Part shown: positions 59,971 through 64,000 of the stretch, piece after piece
How positions within the stretch are numbered: the first letter of the stretch is position 1
Layout: every line of letters starts with the position of its first letter
Source of the DNA: Streptomyces violaceusniger Tu 4113
GTDB lineage: Bacteria > Actinomycetota > Actinomycetes > Streptomycetales > Streptomycetaceae
Direction of reading: 5' to 3'
NCBI RefSeq assembly: GCF_000147815.2
Contig: NC_015957.1
Span: forward strand, 2,666,001-2,730,000
Length of the DNA: 64,000 bases
Program-made: the position numbers and the translations under genes
Notes under the pieces: model-generated
The model's input: the letters and a program-made list of their open reading frames with translations, nothing else
Told to the model about the DNA's origin: nothing
The model's database searches: none

Positions 59971-60819
59971 ATGAACGAGCCCAACCCGTTCCTGGACCCC
60001 GCCCAGCAGCAGGAGCTGTATGGGCATGCCTCGCGGCTGGCCGGGCGGACCAGCGCCCTGATGCGCGCGAAGACCTCCGGCCACCCCGTGCCCGAGACGA
60101 TCGTCAGTCTGGTGCAGACCCACCACGCGCAGCCTGACTGGCTCGGCGTGGTGCTCGACATCGGCTGCGGTCGCGGCACGAGCAGCCTCGTCATCGCCGA
60201 GCAGCTCCGGCCGCAGCGCGTCGTCGGCCTGGATGCCGCCCCCTCCCTGCTGGCCCATGCCCGCGAGCGCGCCAAGGAGCTGCACGACACCACGGTGGAC
60301 TTCGTCGAAGGCGACTTCCACGACCTTCCGCTGCCCGCCGGATCGTGCGACGTTGCCGTCGCCGCGTTCTGCCTCTACCACTCGCAGCACCCCGAGGACG
60401 TCATCGCGCAGATCGCCAGGGTCCTCGCCCCTGGAGGCCTGGCCGTGCTCGTCACCAAGGGCCTCGACAGCTACCAGGAGATGGACCAGCTGGTCGCCTC
60501 CGCCGGCCTTGACCCGCGGGCCGACCAGCACGAGAGCCTCTACACCGCAGCCCACAGCGGCAACCTCGCCGACCTGGCCGCCTCCTCGCTCGACGTGTTC
60601 GCCGTCCTGGACGAGGAGCACGCCTTCACCTTCGACGGCCACGACCACACGGCGCAGTACCTGGCCAGCAACCCCAAGTACGACCTCGCGCCTGGCCTGT
60701 ACGGCAACCCCGGAGCCTTGGCCGCGACCCTGCACGAATTCCTTCCCGACCAGCCACTCACCACCCGGTCCCGCATCACCTTCGTCGTCGCCCAGCCGAA
60801 CGAAGGGCGGCCAACATGA
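59971..60819 (+). CDS. SAM-dependent methyltransferase, class I
   Basis: 282 aa. Motif I VVLDIGCGRGTSSLVIAEQL, motif post-I VGLDAAPSLLAHARERAKEL, DFVEGDFHDLPLPAGSCDVA, APGGLAVLVTKGL. Methyltransf_11-type small-molecule enzyme. 4-nt overlap with the next kinase gene. Confidence 0.85.
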   Translation: MNEPNPFLDPAQQQELYGHASRLAGRTSALMRAKTSGHPVPETIVSLVQTHHAQPDWLGVVLDIGCGRGTSSLVIAEQLRPQRVVGLDAAPSLLAHARERAKELHDTTVDFVEGDFHDLPLPAGSCDVAVAAFCLYHSQHPEDVIAQIARVLAPGGLAVLVTKGLDSYQEMDQLVASAGLDPRADQHESLYTAAHSGNLADLAASSLDVFAVLDEEHAFTFDGHDHTAQYLASNPKYDLAPGLYGNPGALAATLHEFLPDQPLTTRSRITFVVAQPNEGRPT

Positions 60820-61577
60820 GCCTCACGCCGTTCACCAAGCCCTACGCGACACCGGAGCGCGCGGTGAGGGCTGTGCGCCACTACCGGTGGATCAACGAAC
60901 ACGCAAAGCCGCTGCAGCAGCCGGCTCTCCGCACCATCGGGCCGACCAGCCTGACGTTCGAACGGATCGAGGGCCGCCCCGTACGTCCCGCGGATCTCCC
61001 GCGCATGGCGGAACTGCTGGGCCACGCCCACGGTGCCGCCTGGGCCAGCGACCTGCAGTCCGCGTCGCTGGGCACCCCGCACCGCTTCCAGGACGGCACG
61101 ACGTTCGACGACTACCTCGACCTCCGGGAGATCGCGCTCCGGCGTCGCCACGAGCAGGGCTACCTGCCGAACAAGGTGGCCTTGTACGCGATGCTTGGCC
61201 TGCTGGAAGAGACCGCCCAGGGGCCGTTCGCCTTCTACAAGGACAGCAACCCGCGGAACTTCATCATCACCAGCACGCAGGACATCGTCACCATCGACAC
61301 CGACGACCTGTCCCTCGCCCCGATGGGATACGACCTCGCCAAGCTCATCGCGACGCTCCACCTGACATACGGACCACTCACGGACCAAGCCGTCAACGCT
61401 GCCCTGCTCGCGTACAACGCGGCGGCCGGAAGCTACAACGCCCGGCTCGGCACCACAGACCGCGAACGACTCGGCGACTTCCTGACCCTGCACGCCGTCC
61501 TGACCGCGCCATACGTCGGGCGCAACGGTTACCGCTACAGCTGGCCGATCCGGTCCCACCTCCGAGGAGCCTCATGA
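60816..61577 (+). CDS. Aminoglycoside-phosphotransferase-fold kinase
   Basis: 253 aa. Catalytic segment FYKDSNPRNFIITSTQDIVT (usual H-D-x-x-x-x-N pattern reads K-D-x-x-x-x-N) and metal Asp in VTIDTDDLSLAPMGYDLAKL. N-lobe is short, with FERIEGRPVRPADLPRMAEL. Probable small-molecule kinase. Couples to the methyltransferase and histidine phosphatase by 4-nt overlaps. Confidence 0.75.
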   Translation: MSLTPFTKPYATPERAVRAVRHYRWINEHAKPLQQPALRTIGPTSLTFERIEGRPVRPADLPRMAELLGHAHGAAWASDLQSASLGTPHRFQDGTTFDDYLDLREIALRRRHEQGYLPNKVALYAMLGLLEETAQGPFAFYKDSNPRNFIITSTQDIVTIDTDDLSLAPMGYDLAKLIATLHLTYGPLTDQAVNAALLAYNAAAGSYNARLGTTDRERLGDFLTLHAVLTAPYVGRNGYRYSWPIRSHLRGAS

Positions 61578-62230
61578 TCACCACTGAACTCGTCTTCGTA
61601 CGGCACGGCCAGGCCCAGTGCAACACCGACGGCCTCGTCGGGGGCCCGCGCACCTGCACGGGCCTGACCAACCTCGGGTACGCCCAGGCCGAACAGGTTG
61701 CACGCCGCCTGGCTACCGAACACCTGAAGAAGCCCTTCGACGTGGTCTACGCGGGCCCGCGGACCCGTCTCGTCCAGACCGGCGAGATCATCGCCAAGAC
61801 GCTCCAGATCCCACTGCACGACGACGATCGTCTCGACGGCCCGGTCCACGGCGATGCCGACGGCAAACCTTGGGATGCGGTGAAGACGGCCGCCAACGGC
61901 GGACCGCATGCGCATCCCGACACTCCCTGGGCCGCTGGCTCCGACACCTGGAACGGGTTCCTGAAGCGCGCCAGCAGGAACCTGAACCAGCTCATCGGGG
62001 AGAACCAGGGGAAGCGCATCGTGTTCGCGGCCCACGGGGAGACGGTTATCACCGCACACACTCTGCTGCTCGGCATCCCGATCGGCTCGCCGACCGGTTT
62101 CACCCACAACCACGCTTCGATCACCCGCTGGCAGCACCACCGCAACCGCCTGGGCCAGACCCGCTGGATGCTCGACCGGCACAACGACACCGAGCACCTC
62201 AGTCTCCTCACGCCGGAGCCGACTCCGTGA
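61574..62230 (+). CDS. Histidine phosphatase (phosphoglycerate-mutase-like)
   Basis: 218 aa. RHG motif LVFVRHGQAQCNTDGLVGGP with catalytic His, YAGPRTRLVQTGEIIAKTLQ, second His in IVFAAHGETVITAHTLLLG. Likely removes phosphate from a pathway intermediate. Overlaps both neighbours by 4 nt. Confidence 0.85.
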   Translation: MITTELVFVRHGQAQCNTDGLVGGPRTCTGLTNLGYAQAEQVARRLATEHLKKPFDVVYAGPRTRLVQTGEIIAKTLQIPLHDDDRLDGPVHGDADGKPWDAVKTAANGGPHAHPDTPWAAGSDTWNGFLKRASRNLNQLIGENQGKRIVFAAHGETVITAHTLLLGIPIGSPTGFTHNHASITRWQHHRNRLGQTRWMLDRHNDTEHLSLLTPEPTP

Positions 62231-63063
62231 TCGCGACATCGGACGACCCCCGGATCCGATTGGCGCACCACTTCCTCGGCGCAGTCGAGGTCGCACCCGA
62301 CCCCCTGCTTCCGCCCCGGGTCCTGCGTGTGGTGAGCGGCGACGGGCGTCACTTCGTCGCCAAGCAGCACGCAGAGCGAGACCGGTACGCAGGGGAACTC
62401 CACGCCTACCGGGCATGGGTCACCCACCTGACCCGCCACGCGCCGAAGCTGGTCGGCCGTGACGACGCCACCCGCACCCTGCTGCTGACCGCCCGCACAG
62501 GCGATCGGGCGGACACCGCGGCCCCGGGCTCACCGGAGGAGGAACTGGCCCACCACGAGGCCGGCCACGTCCTCGGCAAGCTCCACCGGGCCACCGCCAT
62601 GCCCCAGGGCGGCGCCGCTGGCGCAGCGCTCGCCGAGCGCTTCCAGAGCTGGATCGACCGGGCCGTCCACGCCGACCTGATCGACACGGCCGAGGAGAAC
62701 CTGCTGAAGCACCACGCGGCCATCCTGGGAAACAGCGGCATGGACAGTGCGGTCTGCCATCTCGACTACCAGCCGCGCAACTGGCTGATAGGCGACACCT
62801 TCGGTGTCTGCGACTTCGAGCACATGCGACACGACGCCCGTGTCCGCGACTTCGCACGGCTCGAATTCCGACGCTGGCAAGCCGCACCCCACCTCCGTAC
62901 GGCTTTCTTCGACGGCTACGGGCGTCCGCTGAACGACACCGAGCGTCGCCTCTTGGAGTCCTTCGGCGCCATCGAGGCGGCCACGGCCCTGGTCAAGGGC
63001 CATCAGGAGAACGACCCCACCCTCAGCGAGCACGGCAGAACCGTCCTGTCCCGGCTCACCTGA
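62227..63063 (+). CDS. Aminoglycoside-phosphotransferase-fold kinase, second
   Basis: 278 aa, GTG start. Brenner motif VCHLDYQPRNWLI and metal Asp VCDFEHMRHDARVRDFARLE. N-lobe HFVAKQHAERDRYAGELHAY includes the ATP-binding Lys and Glu. Canonical HxDxxxxN, unlike the first kinase. Possibly sugar or nucleoside kinase, or self-resistance enzyme. Confidence 0.82.
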   Translation: MIATSDDPRIRLAHHFLGAVEVAPDPLLPPRVLRVVSGDGRHFVAKQHAERDRYAGELHAYRAWVTHLTRHAPKLVGRDDATRTLLLTARTGDRADTAAPGSPEEELAHHEAGHVLGKLHRATAMPQGGAAGAALAERFQSWIDRAVHADLIDTAEENLLKHHAAILGNSGMDSAVCHLDYQPRNWLIGDTFGVCDFEHMRHDARVRDFARLEFRRWQAAPHLRTAFFDGYGRPLNDTERRLLESFGAIEAATALVKGHQENDPTLSEHGRTVLSRLT

Positions 63064-63098
63064 CCTTCCTCTTCGACGACACCTCTCTGGAGATCCCC

Positions 63099-64000
63099 GT
63101 GCCGCAGCACGAGCAGCCCCCGATCACCGCTGCCCCCCGTCGGGCCGTGGTGACCGGCGCCGCCGGATTCATCGGCTCCCACCTCGCACACGCCCTCGTC
63201 CAGGCTGGCACCACCGTGATCGGCGTGGACCGCCAAGACCCGTCCACCGACCCTACGGCCGTCGCCAACCTCGCTACGCTGCGGGGGCTCCCGGGATACC
63301 ACCACGTCACGGCCGACCTCCTCCACTGCGCGATCGACCCTCTCCTGATCGACGCGGACGCGGTCTTCCACCTCGCCGGAATCCCCGGCGTACGGCCCTC
63401 CTGGGGACCGCAGTTCGGCGACTACCTCGCGTCCAACGTGCTGGCCACCCACCGAGTCCTGGAAGCCTGCACCCGCATCAGTGTCCCCCGACTGGTCGTC
63501 GCCTCCTCCTCCAGCGTCTACGGTCCGACCGACGGCGGCGCGAGCCTCGAGGCCGACCGTCCGAAACCCGCCTCCCCTTACGCCGTGACCAAACTGGCCG
63601 AGGAACAGCTCTGCCTCGCCTACGCCGAGCGCCCCATCGGCCCCAGCGTTGTCGCCCTGCGGTACTTCACCGTCTACGGCCCCCGGCAGCGCGCCGACAT
63701 GTTCACCCACCGCGCCCTGCAGGCCGCCCTGACCGGACAGCCGCTGCGTCTGTACGGAGACGGCCATCAGCGACGCGACTTCACCTACATCGACGACGTG
63801 GCCGCCGCCACGATCGCCGCCGCCGTCGTGCCGACCGCCCAGGGTGCCATCAACGTCGGCGGCGGATCGAACGCATCGCTGCTGGACGTGATCAACATCG
63901 CCACCAGCCTCACCGGCCGCGACATCCAGCTCCACCAGGACCACGCGCGCAACGGTGACGTCCTCCTCACCCGGGCCGACCCCAGCCGCGCCCGAGAAGT
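63099..64000 (+). CDS. NAD-dependent sugar epimerase/dehydratase, 3' end outside window
   Basis: At least 300 codons from GTG 63099 (GGAG six bases upstream) and open at the window edge. Extended SDR: VTGAAGFIGSHLAHALVQAG (GxxGxxG), VFHLAGIPGVRPSWG, VVASSSSVYGPTDGG, catalytic SPYAVTKLAEEQ (YxxxK), LRYFTVYGPRQR, RRDFTYIDDVAAA. Similar to UDP-glucose/glucuronate 4-epimerases. Would supply the sugar donor for the cluster's glycosyltransferases. Confidence 0.88.
   Translation, partial: MPQHEQPPITAAPRRAVVTGAAGFIGSHLAHALVQAGTTVIGVDRQDPSTDPTAVANLATLRGLPGYHHVTADLLHCAIDPLLIDADAVFHLAGIPGVRPSWGPQFGDYLASNVLATHRVLEACTRISVPRLVVASSSSVYGPTDGGASLEADRPKPASPYAVTKLAEEQLCLAYAERPIGPSVVALRYFTVYGPRQRADMFTHRALQAALTGQPLRLYGDGHQRRDFTYIDDVAAATIAAAVVPTAQGAINVGGGSNASLLDVINIATSLTGRDIQLHQDHARNGDVLLTRADPSRARE

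Overview
The window is high-GC actinobacterial DNA, almost certainly from a Streptomyces chromosome. The evidence is strong G/C third-position bias, frequent GTG starts, 4-nt ATGA/GTGA gene overlaps, a Tat-exported sugar isomerase-like protein, DUF317, BTAD and XRE regulators, and actinobacterial Tad pilus genes. All assignments come from reading the sequence and translations; no database search was run.

Layout. (1) 1-5771 (+): an ebo-type metabolite-traffic operon: partial sugar-phosphate isomerase, EboA, TatD-like EboB, EboE, an EboF-like alkaline-phosphatase-fold protein and a Tat-exported isomerase-like protein. (2) 5794-16325: a divergent oxalate/CoA-thioester locus. The minus arm has a ThDP-dependent decarboxylase/lyase (oxalyl-CoA decarboxylase-like), formyl-CoA transferase, ADP-forming acyl-CoA ligase and an OFA-type MFS carrier. 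The plus arm has an accessory sucCD pair and an aldehyde dehydrogenase. Two perfect palindromes lie in the shared promoter region. (3) 16461-26503: a tRNA-Leu(GAG) whose 3' part carries the antisense 3' end of a large serine recombinase. Beyond it is a graveyard of mobile DNA (an intact IS256-type element; remnants of IS21, tyrosine integrases, Tn3 and IS1182) with a methyltransferase and a small ECF-type sigma operon in between. (4) 26994-33310 (-): small hypothetical genes, a DUF317 protein, a metallopeptidase-motif/VWA protein and a MoxR/CobS-like AAA+ ATPase. An 89-bp promoter-like module occurs twice, once before each half. (5) 34073-44528 (-): a compact 12-gene Tad/Flp pilus operon ending in a 907-aa membrane protein with LysM and BTAD domains. 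(6) 44863-49145: anti-sigma-like ATPase, two tandem XRE regulators, a VOC protein. (7) 49270-50448: a transposon-like element with 204-bp terminal inverted repeats and a perfect 8-bp target duplication, carrying only a small secreted-protein gene. (8) 50674-64000 (+, except one XRE gene): an apparent biosynthetic cluster. It holds an unusual radical-SAM-like protein, HAD phosphatase, GT-B-like transferase, a thymidylate-synthase homologue with the Asn-to-Asp change typical of cytidine hydroxymethylases, a NodU/CmcH carbamoyltransferase, a frameshifted glycosyltransferase, a P-loop kinase-like protein, methyltransferase, two APH-fold kinases, a histidine phosphatase and a sugar-nucleotide epimerase running off the window.

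Best candidates for undescribed biology are: the cluster in (8), read here as making a 5-hydroxymethyl(carbamoyl)-cytosine nucleoside decorated with sugar; the AAA+/VWA-protease pair co-wired with a DUF317 operon by the duplicated promoter; and the cargo-carrying long-TIR element in (7).
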